Part shown: positions 9,065 to 18,289 of the stretch, in pieces
Numbering within the stretch: the first letter of the stretch is position 1
How the letters are laid out: every line of letters starts with the position of its first letter
Origin: Kineosporia sp. NBRC 101731
GTDB taxonomy: Bacteria; Actinomycetota; Actinomycetes; Actinomycetales; Kineosporiaceae
Length of the DNA: 64,000 nt
Assembly (NCBI RefSeq): GCF_030269305.1
Contig: NZ_BSTC01000008.1
Span: 248,001 to 312,000 of the forward strand
Reading direction: 5' to 3'
Made by a program: the position numbers and the translations under genes
Notes under the pieces: model-generated
Database searches by the model: none
What the model was told of the DNA's origin: nothing
What the model saw: only the letters and a program-made list of their open reading frames with translations

Positions 9065-10117
9065 GTGTGGCACTTCGTGTTGCTCATCGCCTGTGCGGTG
9101 GCGATCTATCTCTCGTGTGAGTGGTTCGTCAACGCCGTCGAATGGCTCGGCCAGCGACTCAACGTCGGAAAGATGGCTGTCGGCAGCATTCTCGCCGCAT
9201 TCGGAACCGCTCTGCCGGAATCTGTCGTCACCCTGGTGGCCGTCACGACGGGGGCCACGCAAGACGCCAAGGACATCGGCGTCGGTGCCGCGATGGGTGG
9301 CCCGCTCGCCCTGGCCACCGTCGCGTACGGTGTCACCGGCGCAATGTTGCTGTACCGCAAGCGGATTCTGGCGCGTGAGCTGGTCCCGGCCGGAGGGTCC
9401 GGAGCCTCCGAGAACCTGGCCGGCCCCGCCGCGCTCGGCGCCCCCGAAGACACCGCCCGCCTGGCCCGTGACCAGAAGTGGTTCCTCGCCGTCTTCGTGT
9501 TCAAGGTGACGCTCGGCCTGGTCGCCTTCGCCTTCAAACCCGTTCTGGGACTGCTGTTCTTCGCCGTCTACCTGCTCTACTTCGCCAAGGAGATGAGCCG
9601 TCAGGGCGACGACGGCGGCGAGGACGGCGAACTGGAGCCGCTCAAACTCCAGCCGAACGCCGCGTCCCCGGCCACCTGGGCGGTTCTCGCGCAGACCGCG
9701 GCCACGCTGGTGGTCATCTTCATCGCCTCACAGCTCTTCGTGCACCAGCTCGACGCGATCGGCCCGATGATCGGTCTCTCCGGCACGGTCACGGCCCTGC
9801 TGCTCTCACCGATCGCCACCGAGCTGCCCGAGATCATGAACGCCATCATCTGGGTGCGTCAGGGCAAGGTACGGCTGGCACTGGCCAACATCTCCGGCGC
9901 CATGATGATCCAGGCGACCGTGCCCAGCGGTCTCGGCCTGCTCTTCACCGACTGGCATTTCGACGGTGCCCTGACCTGGTCCGGCATCGTCACCATGGTC
10001 GCCATCGTCTACCTGCTGGCGACCATGGCCGCACACCGCCTCACCCCCGCGCGCCTGGCCGTCGCCGGACTGTTCTACCTGGTCTTCGCGATCGGCTTGG
10101 TCCCGATCCTCAGCTAG
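9065..10117 (+). CDS. CaCA-family cation exchanger, Mn-riboswitch controlled
   Basis: 350-aa membrane antiporter of the sodium/calcium exchanger superfamily, made of two homologous halves of about five helices. The alpha-repeat motifs are AAFGTALPESVVTLVA in the first half and SPIATELPEIMNAIIW in the second. They are joined by an acidic cytosolic loop (~190-215, DDGGEDGELE). GTG 9065 follows GGGGAAA with proper spacing; upstream in-frame starts fall inside the riboswitch expression platform. The riboswitch argues that the physiological cargo is Mn2+ (efflux) or Ca2+/Mn2+. Confidence 0.88.
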   Translation: MWHFVLLIACAVAIYLSCEWFVNAVEWLGQRLNVGKMAVGSILAAFGTALPESVVTLVAVTTGATQDAKDIGVGAAMGGPLALATVAYGVTGAMLLYRKRILARELVPAGGSGASENLAGPAALGAPEDTARLARDQKWFLAVFVFKVTLGLVAFAFKPVLGLLFFAVYLLYFAKEMSRQGDDGGEDGELEPLKLQPNAASPATWAVLAQTAATLVVIFIASQLFVHQLDAIGPMIGLSGTVTALLLSPIATELPEIMNAIIWVRQGKVRLALANISGAMMIQATVPSGLGLLFTDWHFDGALTWSGIVTMVAIVYLLATMAAHRLTPARLAVAGLFYLVFAIGLVPILS

Positions 10118-10127
10118 ACCCCCCTTT

Positions 10128-10247
10128 CCTCCGTGATCATGCAAAATCTCCCCAGCGTTCTAGAACTCTTCGGCCCACAGTTCTAGAACTTCGGGGAGTG
10201 GGGGCACCTCCCGGCCGAAGGCTGGGGTATTTGCATGATCACGGAGG
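10128..10247. repeat. palindromic repeat family A, copy 1
   Basis: Nested inverted-repeat element between convergent genes. The outer arms are a perfect 18-bp repeat (CCTCCGTGATCATGCAAA at 10128-10145, complement at 10230-10247). Inside are CCCCAGC/GCTGGGG (10150-10156/10221-10227) and two copies of the palindrome GTTCTAGAAC. The inner segment 10193-10221 recurs inverted in the copy at 12509-12620. It may work as a bidirectional terminator. Confidence 0.85.
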
Positions 10248-10266
10248 TTTTTTGGGGGGCCCGCAA

Positions 10267-10307
10267 AAGTGAGGACGCCCACCAGGGGCTGGTGGGCGTC
10301 CTCACTT
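10267..10307 (-). terminator. terminator of the M50 protease gene
   Basis: Perfect 19-bp stem with a 3-nt loop (arms begin AAGTGAGGACGCCC), followed on the minus strand by a short T-run (TTTTGCGG). It lies 10 bp after the protease stop codon. Confidence 0.85.
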
Positions 10308-10316
10308 CTGTCTGTC

Positions 10317-11438
10317 TCAGGACGTGGGGGTTCGCAGGAAGGTCAGGCGGCCCGCCACATCCTCGCGGCCCGTGGCGCGGGCCTCGACGACCGCGCGGTC
10401 GAGCACCGGCGGCGGGATCAGGGGTCCGAGAGGGCCCTGCATGGTGTGGATCAGGGCGTCCCAGTCGTGTTCCAGGGCCTGGGTGAGGGCCAGGATGGCG
10501 GCGATGTTCGGGTCTCCCGGTCGGCGCTGTGTCTCTTGCTCCAGCAGCGCGTGCCCCTGCGGGGCGTCGCCGGTCAGGCTCAGCACCGCACCGTGCAGCG
10601 CCAGGTCGATCGGCACCCCCTCGGGCAGGCTGTGCATCACCTGGCGGGCGCGCTCGGCCTGATTGCGCCAGAGCATGTCGACGATCATCGTCTCCGGGCT
10701 CTGACCCGGCGCGGGTCCGGGCTGGCCGTCGGAACTGACCGAGCGGTTCCGGCTCAGGTCGCGCACGGTCAGGAAGTTGTTGACGGCGAAGAAGAGCAGG
10801 AAGATCACCAGGAAGATCTGGCCGCTCAGCAACTGGTAGACCGCGAGGGCGGCTAGCACGGAGACGACGATCGAGACCATGGCCGCGCGGCGCAGCCGGG
10901 TGATCGGGTCGCCGGGCAGGAATTCCCGCATCGCCTGGCCGCCGTCGAGGGGCAGGATCGGCAGCAGGTTCAGCACGCTCCAGCCGAGCGACGTGAAGAT
11001 GCCGAAACGCAGGGCGTACCAGCCCCACTCGCTGGTGACCTCGGTCCACACGGTGGCCTCGAGGAACATCAGGGTGATGCCGATGGCCAGGCCCACCGCC
11101 GGGCCGGCCAGGGAGATCGCGATCGAGCGGGCCCGGGAGATTTCGTGGGGCGGCGTGAAGCTCGTGACCCCGCCGAAGCCGGCCAGCGCGATCTCCGGCT
11201 TGGCACCGGTGGTGCGCGCGACCAGGGCGTGGCCCAGCTCGTGGGCCAGCACCATCACCGGCGTGATCAGGATCCAGACAGCCAGGCCCACCATCGAGCC
11301 GGGCGTGGACATGTAGCCCAGGACAGCCATGATGATGATGAACGACCAGTCCAGATGCACCGGGAAACCCAGGATCCGGCCTTTGAACAGGGCTCGGCCG
11401 CCTTCGACCGGGCCGCTGGTCGGACCGCTCAGGCTCAT
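10317..11438 (-). CDS. M50 (site-2 type) membrane metalloprotease
   Basis: 373-aa intramembrane zinc protease. Zinc motif HELGH (His66, Glu67, His70) sits in a hydrophobic segment, and the partner motif NLLPILPLDGGQ with the third ligand Asp lies ~90 residues later. Six or so membrane segments occupy residues 25-230. The cytosolic C-terminal third lacks the CBS pair of some relatives and is helical. The family cleaves membrane-bound regulators such as anti-sigma factors; the substrate here is unknown. Confidence 0.9.
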   Translation of the reverse strand: MSLSGPTSGPVEGGRALFKGRILGFPVHLDWSFIIIMAVLGYMSTPGSMVGLAVWILITPVMVLAHELGHALVARTTGAKPEIALAGFGGVTSFTPPHEISRARSIAISLAGPAVGLAIGITLMFLEATVWTEVTSEWGWYALRFGIFTSLGWSVLNLLPILPLDGGQAMREFLPGDPITRLRRAAMVSIVVSVLAALAVYQLLSGQIFLVIFLLFFAVNNFLTVRDLSRNRSVSSDGQPGPAPGQSPETMIVDMLWRNQAERARQVMHSLPEGVPIDLALHGAVLSLTGDAPQGHALLEQETQRRPGDPNIAAILALTQALEHDWDALIHTMQGPLGPLIPPPVLDRAVVEARATGREDVAGRLTFLRTPTS

Positions 11439-11562
11439 GCGCCGGCCTCTTCACGAGGTGCGGCCGGGTCGGTGCAGTCTGTGCGCGTCACCCCTCCATC
11501 GTCTCCCGAGCCCCCGGTCGAGCGCGACCCGGCCCAGGGGATTCCCAGACAACAAACAGTAT

Positions 11563-12402
11563 TCAGTAGGCGTAGAAGCCCCGGCCGGTCTTACGACCCA
11601 GCAGACCGGCCTCGACCATGCGGTTGAGCAGGGGCGGCGGGGCGAAGAGAGGTTCCTTGAACTCGTCGTAGAGCGACCGGGCGATCGCGGCGGTGGTGTC
11701 CAGGCCGATCAGGTCGGCCAGCCGCAGCGGACCCTGCGGGTGGGCGGCGCCTCGCACCAGGCCCTCGTCGATGTCCTCGGCCGTGGCGAAGCCCGACTCC
11801 AGCATCCGGATCGCCGAGAGGATGAAAGGCACCAGCAGGGCGTTGACCACGAAGCCGGCCCGGTCCGGGCTCCGGATGGCGTGCTTGCCCAGCACCTCCT
11901 GGGCGAAGCTCTCGGCGCGGCGCGTGGTCGCGTCGGAGGTCAGCAGGCTGGGCACGATCTCGACCAGGGAGAGCACCGGCACCGGGTTGAAGAAGTGGAT
12001 GCCCAGCACGTTCGCCGCCCGGCCGGTGGCCGTGGCGATCTTCATGATCGGGATGGAAGACGTGTTGCTCGCCAGGATCGCGTCGGTCGCCTTCACGATC
12101 TGGTCGAGCTGGGCGAACAGCTCGAGCTTGGTCTGCTCGTGCTCGACCACGGCCTCGATGACGAGTTCCCGGTCGGCCAGGGCCGCGAGATCGTCCTCGA
12201 TACTGATGTTCTCGAGCACCTGAGCAGCCGACTCGATCTTGCCCTTGCTCTGCGCCCGCTCCAGCGAGCTACTGATGCGGGCCCGCCCGGCCTCGACCCG
12301 TTCCCGGCCCGACTCGACCACGACGACGTCCAGCCCGGCCCGCGCACAGACCTCGGCGATCCCCGCACCCATCAGCCCGCACCCGACCACACCGACCCGC
12401 AT
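11563..12402 (-). CDS. 3-hydroxybutyryl-CoA dehydrogenase
   Basis: 279-aa NAD(P)-dependent 3-hydroxyacyl-CoA dehydrogenase, cytosolic, reducing acetoacetyl-CoA or oxidising 3-hydroxybutyryl-CoA in fatty acid, butanoate or PHB metabolism. Rossmann motif VGVVGCGLMGAGIAEV at the N-terminus, NTSSIPIMKIA, and the family signature HFFNPVPVLSLVEIV with the catalytic His. The C-terminal helical domain reads DRAGFVVNALLVPF and ends in RKTGRGFYAY. ATG 12402 has GGAGG 5 nt upstream; a TTG at 12438 would add 12 residues. There is about 125 bp to the protease gene. Confidence 0.92.
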   Translation of the reverse strand: MRVGVVGCGLMGAGIAEVCARAGLDVVVVESGRERVEAGRARISSSLERAQSKGKIESAAQVLENISIEDDLAALADRELVIEAVVEHEQTKLELFAQLDQIVKATDAILASNTSSIPIMKIATATGRAANVLGIHFFNPVPVLSLVEIVPSLLTSDATTRRAESFAQEVLGKHAIRSPDRAGFVVNALLVPFILSAIRMLESGFATAEDIDEGLVRGAAHPQGPLRLADLIGLDTTAAIARSLYDEFKEPLFAPPPLLNRMVEAGLLGRKTGRGFYAY

Positions 12403-12508
12403 CCCGGCCTCCGCCCTGAGTCGCCCGACGTTGCTCAACCTTGCTCAACGTTGTCAGAACGACCCTAGGTGCCCAAGCGCCTGGACGGGAGAACAAACCC
12501 CCTTTGTT

Positions 12509-12620
12509 CGTGATCATGCAAATCCCGCGGCCTTCGGCCGGGAGGTGCCCCCACTCCCCAGCCTTCTAGAACTCTGTCGCGGACAGTTCTAGAACTCCGG
12601 GGAGGTTTTGCATGATCACG
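12509..12620. repeat. palindromic repeat family A, copy 2
   Basis: Same family as 10128-10247. Outer arms CGTGATCATGCAAA (12509-12522) and complement (12607-12620). The interior is the inverted version of copy 1: a ~29-bp identical block (12530-12559) is in the opposite orientation, and two GTTCTAGAAC-like boxes are present. It lies directly after the stop of the small gene at 12637. Confidence 0.85.
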
Positions 12621-12636
12621 GAGGAATGGGGTGGGG

Positions 12637-12837
12637 TCAGGCGGCGAAGAGGATGCCGTGGAAGAGGCGGTCGTGGATGGCTCGCAGATGTGCAGCCTCG
12701 GCTGCCGGGAAGGGGCCGCCGGTCAGGTCGCAGGTGTCGCACGACATCATCGTGCCGACCTCGGAGGAGTCGGTGGACAGAGGAATTGCCCCGTCGAGAG
12801 GACCTGTCGCGGCGGTTCGCACAACGTCATTGTTCAT
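12637..12837 (-). CDS. small Cys-containing hypothetical protein (66 aa)
   Basis: 66-aa protein with a CDTCDLTGGPFP segment (Cys-x-x-Cys) followed by an amphipathic helix AAEAAHLRAIHDRLFHGILFA. The CxxC and neighbouring His residues could bind a metal or thiol, but no family is recognised. ATG 12837 has GGGAG 6 nt upstream. It follows recD on the same strand after a 158-bp gap with its own likely promoter region. Confidence 0.65.
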   Translation of the reverse strand: MNNDVVRTAATGPLDGAIPLSTDSSEVGTMMSCDTCDLTGGPFPAAEAAHLRAIHDRLFHGILFAA

Positions 12838-12863
12838 GGCGAGCTCCCGAATTTCCCGGTGCT

Positions 12864-12887
12864 GTTTACACGTACTTCACAGTAAAC
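12864..12887 (-). promoter_or_regulatory. operator-like inverted repeat upstream of the small gene
   Basis: GTTTAC (12864-12869) and GTAAAC (12882-12887) are inverted around 12 bp, 27 bp before the start of the 66-aa gene. It lies in an AT-richer patch, so it may mark a promoter or operator. No known regulator site matches clearly. Confidence 0.35.
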
Positions 12888-12995
12888 GGGCAATATGGTC
12901 AGTGGAAGTTGATCAACATGTGTCTGACATCTCGCGCTGCACCTATGGGCAAAAACCCTGACACGTGCTAGTGCCATTTATGGCGTTTGCGCAGG

Positions 12996-14912
12996 TCATC
13001 CGTTCAATCGTTCGCGCAGGCCCGTCGCCCGGGCGGCCGGGCGCAGAATGGCCGTGCGCAGCGCCTCTTCGGACCCCATGACCCGAACGTGCTGACGGGC
13101 CCGGGTCACTGCGGTGTACAACGTCTCGCGCGTGCACAGCGACGACCCGGCGGCCGGCATCAGCACGCTGACCCGGTCGAACTGGCTGCCCTGGCTGCGG
13201 TGAACGGTCATGGCGTAGAGCGGGCGCACGGCCCCGAGCCGGGCCAGGGGTACGGGGATCGGGTCACCGCCCCGGCCGAAAACGGCGAGCAGCGTGTTGT
13301 CGGGCGTCGCGACCACCACGCCGGTATCGCCGTTGTAGAGCCCACTCTCGTAGTCGTTCGTGGTGATGAGCAGCGGTTCCCCGGCGTAACGGCCGTCGCT
13401 GCGGGGCACCACCGGATGGTCTTCGAAGATCCACCCGGCGGCCAGGTCGCTCCACAGCTGCACGCCGCGCGGCCCGCGGCGGTGGGTGCAGAGCAGGCGG
13501 TGCTGTTCCAGCCCGGCCAGGGCGGCGACCCGGTCTCCGGACATGGCCGCGGCCATCACCTGGGCGGCGCCGGCCCGGACCTCGGCGCGTACCGGTTCCA
13601 GTTGCTCGGGCCCGGCCCGTTCGTCGTCGGCCAGTTCGATGAACTCGACGGCGCCGGAAGAGGAACGCAGCACCTCGACGGCCCGGTCGGCCTCACCGTC
13701 GCGAATGGCCGCGGCCAGGGCGGCGATATCGCCCCCGGCCGCGAACCGGCGGGTGGCGAGCAGGGTGCTCACCCCGTTGCGGAACCGGGCCGTGGGGGTG
13801 TCCGGGCTGGGCTCGACGCCGGGCACGGTGCTGCCGGGCAGCACCCGCTGCAGGGCGGCGGTGAAGTCGGCGGTGCGGTGGCCCAGGCTGGAGCGGTCGA
13901 CCAGGTCGCCGAGCACGGCCCCGGCCTCGACCGAGGCCAGCTGGTCGGGGTCGCCGATCAGGATCAGCCGGGTGGCCGGGCGCAGAGCCTCCAGCAGCCG
14001 GGCCATCAGGGTGAGCGAGACCATCGAGCTCTCGTCCACGATGACCACCTCGAAGGGCAGCCGGTTGTTGCGGTCGTGGCGGAACCGGCTGCGCGCGTCG
14101 GGGCGCCAGCCGAGCAGCCGGTGCAGCGTGGTGGCGGTGAGATCCGAACCCAGCCGGGCCTGATCGGCGGTGGGCAGGTCGGTCGCGGACGAGCGCACCG
14201 CCTCGTGCAGCCGGGCCGCGGCCTTGCCGGTGGGGGCGGCCAGGGCGATGCGGTACTCCGGGTGCTGTTCGCGCAGCAGGGCCAGCAGGCGCGAGACCGT
14301 GGTGGTCTTGCCGGTGCCCGGACCGCCCGCGAGCACGCCCACCCGGGCCAGGGCGCACACGGCGGCGGCGAGTTGCTGGTCGGCGTACTGCTGCTCGCTG
14401 AAGAGCCGTTGCAGGCCCTTCGCGAGGACGCCCTCGTCGAGGTCGGTGGGCCGGTCGGCCGCGCGTAACAGCAGTTCGGCGGCCACGGCCTGTTCCTGCT
14501 CCCAGTACCGGGACAGCCACAGCCGGGTCCCGGTCATCCGCACCGGTCCGGTGGTGAGAGGGCTGGCCGCACACTGGGTCACCCAGGCGCTCACGTCCGG
14601 CCAGGGCAACGCGGCGACGGGTTCGGCCGGGTCTTCGCCCTCTTCCTCGTCGTCGGGGCTGATGGTCTGCGCGGCCGTGGCCAGATCGAGCACCACCGAG
14701 CCGTGGCGCACCGAGCGCACAGTGAGAGCGACCGCCAGCAGCACGCTTTCGTCGCCCTCGCCGCCGAGCGCCCCGAGTCGCCGGGCCACGTGCACGTCGG
14801 CGGCGGTCAGGATGCCGGCCCGGTTGAACTCGCCGAGCAGGCCGGTGGCGGAGGAGGCGATGCGGTGCGGGTCGCCGGGTTCGTCGAGTTCCTGCCGATG
14901 CTGGACCGTCAT
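12996..14912 (-). CDS. recD: exodeoxyribonuclease V alpha subunit RecD
   Basis: 638-aa SF1B helicase subunit of RecBCD, the 5'-3' motor for double-strand break repair. Walker A is GVLAGGPGTGKTTT, Walker B VVIVDESSMVS, and helicase motif III LILIGDPDQLASVEAGAVLGDL. The C-terminal UvrD-like motifs are YAMTVHRSQGSQFDRV and ETLYTAVTRARQHVRV. The ATG overlaps the recB stop by 4 bp (ATGA), so translation is coupled. Last gene of the recC-recB-recD operon. Confidence 0.96.
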   Translation of the reverse strand: MTVQHRQELDEPGDPHRIASSATGLLGEFNRAGILTAADVHVARRLGALGGEGDESVLLAVALTVRSVRHGSVVLDLATAAQTISPDDEEEGEDPAEPVAALPWPDVSAWVTQCAASPLTTGPVRMTGTRLWLSRYWEQEQAVAAELLLRAADRPTDLDEGVLAKGLQRLFSEQQYADQQLAAAVCALARVGVLAGGPGTGKTTTVSRLLALLREQHPEYRIALAAPTGKAAARLHEAVRSSATDLPTADQARLGSDLTATTLHRLLGWRPDARSRFRHDRNNRLPFEVVIVDESSMVSLTLMARLLEALRPATRLILIGDPDQLASVEAGAVLGDLVDRSSLGHRTADFTAALQRVLPGSTVPGVEPSPDTPTARFRNGVSTLLATRRFAAGGDIAALAAAIRDGEADRAVEVLRSSSGAVEFIELADDERAGPEQLEPVRAEVRAGAAQVMAAAMSGDRVAALAGLEQHRLLCTHRRGPRGVQLWSDLAAGWIFEDHPVVPRSDGRYAGEPLLITTNDYESGLYNGDTGVVVATPDNTLLAVFGRGGDPIPVPLARLGAVRPLYAMTVHRSQGSQFDRVSVLMPAAGSSLCTRETLYTAVTRARQHVRVMGSEEALRTAILRPAARATGLRERLNG

Positions 14913-17900
14913 GCCAGGCCTGCCAGGAGGTCGGAGGTCGCCGTGATCAGCGAGGTCGGCGGGTTCCAGGTGAAGACGCCCGGGGCGGTGCCGTCCGCAC
15001 ACCGCACGCCGGGGCCGGACATGCCGCGCAGGAACAGGTATCGCACGCCGCCCAGATGCGTGTCCGGGTCGTAGCCGGGCTGGCGCCAGCGCAGGTACCG
15101 GTGCAGGGCCACGCCGTAGAGCAGGGCCTGCAACGGGTAGTGCGCTGCGACCATCGCCTCGGTCATCGCTTCCGGCCGGTAGTCCCACGCGCTGACCGGC
15201 GCGTCGGGCGTCCCCAGGCGGTTGGTCTTGTAGTCGACCACCACGTACCTCGGGTCGGAAAGACCGGGAACCCTTAGTACGGCGTCGATACTGCCGTTGA
15301 GGTACCCGCGCAGCGGGACCGACTCGAGCTCGGCCAGCGCGTCGGCGTAGGTGTGCAGCAGATCGGGCGCCGGGCAGTGCCGGCGCCACAGCGGCACCAG
15401 GTCGGACAGCAGCACCTCGCGCGTCACCGGGTCGTCGCCCCCGGCCAGGGGAAGCTCGAAGTTCATCTCCGAGAGCCGGTCGCGGGCCGAGATGTCGCGC
15501 AGGGTGAGTTCGTTCAGGCCCAGCGGGGTGGAGACGGCCGGGATCAGCGCCCGCACCAGGGTCTCCACATCGACGGCGGGCCCGGAGCGTGCCACCCGGG
15601 CGGCCACGGTGACCCGCAGTTCCTCCTCGTTTCCGGCCTCGGCCGCCAGTTCGAGCACCTCGTGCACCAGGGTGCCGAAGCGAGGGCCGGCCGGGAGGTC
15701 GTTCCAGGCCGACGGGATGTCCTGCAGTTCGAGGTCGCCGGTGCCCGCGACCGGAGCCGGTGCGTCCGGCGAGTCCGGCGAATTGTCGTCGTCCTTGAGC
15801 TGCACCTCCGGCTCGCTCAGGGGCGCGACGGACAGGTCGTGCGCGGCCGCCGTGAGAGCGCTGTAACTGGTGCGGCGCCAGTCCAGGTCGAGTTCCCGGT
15901 CGAGAACGGCCACGCTCAGTGCCGCGGGTTGTGCCGGCGGTGACTGCCAGGATGATGAAGGACGCGGTCGCACCAGTTCCACGGCCAGCCCACCGTCGCT
16001 GCCGGTGGCCAGCCGTTCGAACGCGGCCAGGGCCGCGGCGTCGGAGGGCACCGGGATCCGGCGCGGCGCGGGGCGTTCCGGATCGGGGTTGAGCAGAATG
16101 CGCTGCAGCGGAGCCAGCGTGGTGTTGAACGTGGGAGCCCACCAGATCACCAGGTGGGACTGGGAACGGGTGAGAGCCACATAGGTGAGCCGCAACTCGT
16201 CGTCGGCGTCTTCCTGCAGGCTGGCCGCCAGGTGACCGGCCCAGGCCTGCGAACCCGGGCCGCCCACGTCCCGCAGTCGCCGGTCGCCGTCGTGGAAGGT
16301 GACCGTGGAGATGTCCCGTTCCTTCGGCGCCCACTGGTTCCAGGCGAACGGCACCATCACGACCGGGAATTCCAGGCCCTTGCTGGTGTGCACGGTCATC
16401 ACCTGCACGGCGGCCGCGTCGGACTCCAGGCGGCGGCTGCGTTCGGGAGTCCCCTCGCTGGTGGTCGCCTCGTCCTGGCGGTGCCGCAGCCAGACGAGTA
16501 ATCCGGTCAGGCCCAGCTGGCCGGTGTCCGAGGCCTCCTGGAGGGTCTGCGTCACGTGCCGCAGATCGGTCAGAAGTCTTTCCCCGCCGGGCGTCCCGAG
16601 AATCCGTGGCTGCAGGCGGGTGCTCCGGGCCACGGTCTCGAACAGGGCGCCCACGCCGAACTCGGTCAGGGCCCGGCCCCACTCGCGCAGGTTCAGCGCG
16701 AGCTCCTCGTCGATCTGTTCGCCGCGCTCGTCCAGGTCGCGGGCGGTGGCCCCGAAGAAACAGCCCAGAGCCAGCCGGCGGACGCGGGTGGTGCGGTGGG
16801 GCTGCTCCATCGCCTCCAGCAGTAGTCGCCACTGGGCCGCGGCCGGGGTACTGAACACGCTGGTGCGGCCGGTCACCACCACCGGCACACCGGCTTCGGC
16901 CAGGGCCGTGTTCACCATCTGGGCCTGGTTGTTCGTGCGCACCAGCACGGCGATGTCACCGGGGCGCAGTTCCCGCGCGGGGGAGGAGTCGCGCGGCTGC
17001 ACCCGTCCGGCGCCGTCCAGCAGGCGCACCACCTCGGCCACCAGGTCGCGCTGCACCGCCAGCCGGGCCTGCGGCGACCGGGCCAGTCCGCCGTCGGTCT
17101 GCGGCAGGTCGTCCCGGGAGAGAATCCGCAGCCGCACCGCCGCGTCACCACCGTCGACGTGCACCAGGCGGCCCGTGTGGAAGGCCTCCACCGGTGTCAC
17201 CCGGATGCGTTCGTCGCCCAGGGCGGCGCCGCGGAACACGGCGTCCAGCCCGCGCAGCAGGCCGGCGTCACTGCGGTAACTCGTGGGCAGGGTGCGCACG
17301 GTCTCGGCGGTCTCGAAGGCGTTCAGGTAGGCGTGCACGTCAGCGCCGCGGAACCCGTAGATGGCCTGCTTCGGGTCGCCGATCAGGATCAGGGTGGAGT
17401 GCCCGTGGAACGGCCGGCGGATGATGTCCCACTGCACCGGGTCGGTGTCCTGGAACTCGTCCACCAGAACGAACCGGTAGCGGGAGCGCAGTCTTTCGCA
17501 GGCAGCCGGCCCGACCTGGGGATCGCTCAGGGTGGCGGAGAGCCGGGTGAGGATGTCGTCGAAGCCGAAGACGCCCAGGCGCCGCTTGCGCCGCTCCACC
17601 TCACCGCGCACCGCCCCGGCGATGCGGGCCCGCAGCCCGGGGATGCCGCCGATCGAGGGATCCGGCACCAGCTGCGCCATCTCGGCGACCGCGTCGAGCG
17701 CCAGCTGGTGGAACTCGGCAAGGCCCAGGTCGGGTGCGGGTGCCCCGGGGGAACCCCACTTGCGCAGGTACAGGTCGTCGGCCACCTCACGCACCAGGTC
17801 GGCCACGTCTTCCATCAGCACGGTCTGCGGGTCGTGGTCGCCGCTGGTGCCCAGGGTGGTGAGCACCTGCTGGCAGAAGCCGTGGATCGTGGTGACGGTG

Positions 17901-18289
17901 GCCGCGTCGAAACTGGCCAGGGCCCGGTCGAGTCGCTCCAGCCGGCGTCGGCGCCGGGGTTCGTCGGTGTCGGCCAGGTGCACGAGCACGTGGTCGCCGG
18001 GATCGATCATCGCCGGGTCGGCCAGGGCCAGGCCGTCGCGGGCGCTGACCAGCCGTTCCCGCACCCGCTCGCGTAGCTCACGGGTGGACTCCCGGCTGAA
18101 GCTGACCACGAGCAGGTCGCTCATGTTCTCGGCCAGGCCCTCGGCGAGGTAGCGGGTCACCAGGGCGGCGATGGTGAACGTCTTGCCGGTGCCCGCGCTG
18201 GCCTCGAGCATGGTGGTGGTGTCGCGCGGCAGTTCACCGTTCAGGTCGAACGGGATCTGCCGTCGCAGGGTCTGCTGGCCCAGCGTCAT
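14909..18289 (-). CDS. recB: exodeoxyribonuclease V beta subunit RecB
   Basis: 1126-aa helicase-nuclease subunit. Walker A LEASAGTGKTFTIAAL near residue 30, helicase motif II VLVDEFQDTDPVQW, and motif III LILIGDPKQAIYGFRGADVHAY. The UvrD C-terminal motifs include VMTVHTSKGLEFPVVMVPF and RLTYVALTRSQSHLVIWW. The C-terminal RecB nuclease carries the acidic metal ligands in LNGSIDAV and VVVDYKTN. It overlaps recC by 4 bp (ATGA) at its start and recD at its end. With RecC and RecD it unwinds and resects DNA ends for RecA loading. Confidence 0.96.
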   Translation of the reverse strand: MTLGQQTLRRQIPFDLNGELPRDTTTMLEASAGTGKTFTIAALVTRYLAEGLAENMSDLLVVSFSRESTRELRERVRERLVSARDGLALADPAMIDPGDHVLVHLADTDEPRRRRRLERLDRALASFDAATVTTIHGFCQQVLTTLGTSGDHDPQTVLMEDVADLVREVADDLYLRKWGSPGAPAPDLGLAEFHQLALDAVAEMAQLVPDPSIGGIPGLRARIAGAVRGEVERRKRRLGVFGFDDILTRLSATLSDPQVGPAACERLRSRYRFVLVDEFQDTDPVQWDIIRRPFHGHSTLILIGDPKQAIYGFRGADVHAYLNAFETAETVRTLPTSYRSDAGLLRGLDAVFRGAALGDERIRVTPVEAFHTGRLVHVDGGDAAVRLRILSRDDLPQTDGGLARSPQARLAVQRDLVAEVVRLLDGAGRVQPRDSSPARELRPGDIAVLVRTNNQAQMVNTALAEAGVPVVVTGRTSVFSTPAAAQWRLLLEAMEQPHRTTRVRRLALGCFFGATARDLDERGEQIDEELALNLREWGRALTEFGVGALFETVARSTRLQPRILGTPGGERLLTDLRHVTQTLQEASDTGQLGLTGLLVWLRHRQDEATTSEGTPERSRRLESDAAAVQVMTVHTSKGLEFPVVMVPFAWNQWAPKERDISTVTFHDGDRRLRDVGGPGSQAWAGHLAASLQEDADDELRLTYVALTRSQSHLVIWWAPTFNTTLAPLQRILLNPDPERPAPRRIPVPSDAAALAAFERLATGSDGGLAVELVRPRPSSSWQSPPAQPAALSVAVLDRELDLDWRRTSYSALTAAAHDLSVAPLSEPEVQLKDDDNSPDSPDAPAPVAGTGDLELQDIPSAWNDLPAGPRFGTLVHEVLELAAEAGNEEELRVTVAARVARSGPAVDVETLVRALIPAVSTPLGLNELTLRDISARDRLSEMNFELPLAGGDDPVTREVLLSDLVPLWRRHCPAPDLLHTYADALAELESVPLRGYLNGSIDAVLRVPGLSDPRYVVVDYKTNRLGTPDAPVSAWDYRPEAMTEAMVAAHYPLQALLYGVALHRYLRWRQPGYDPDTHLGGVRYLFLRGMSGPGVRCADGTAPGVFTWNPPTSLITATSDLLAGLA

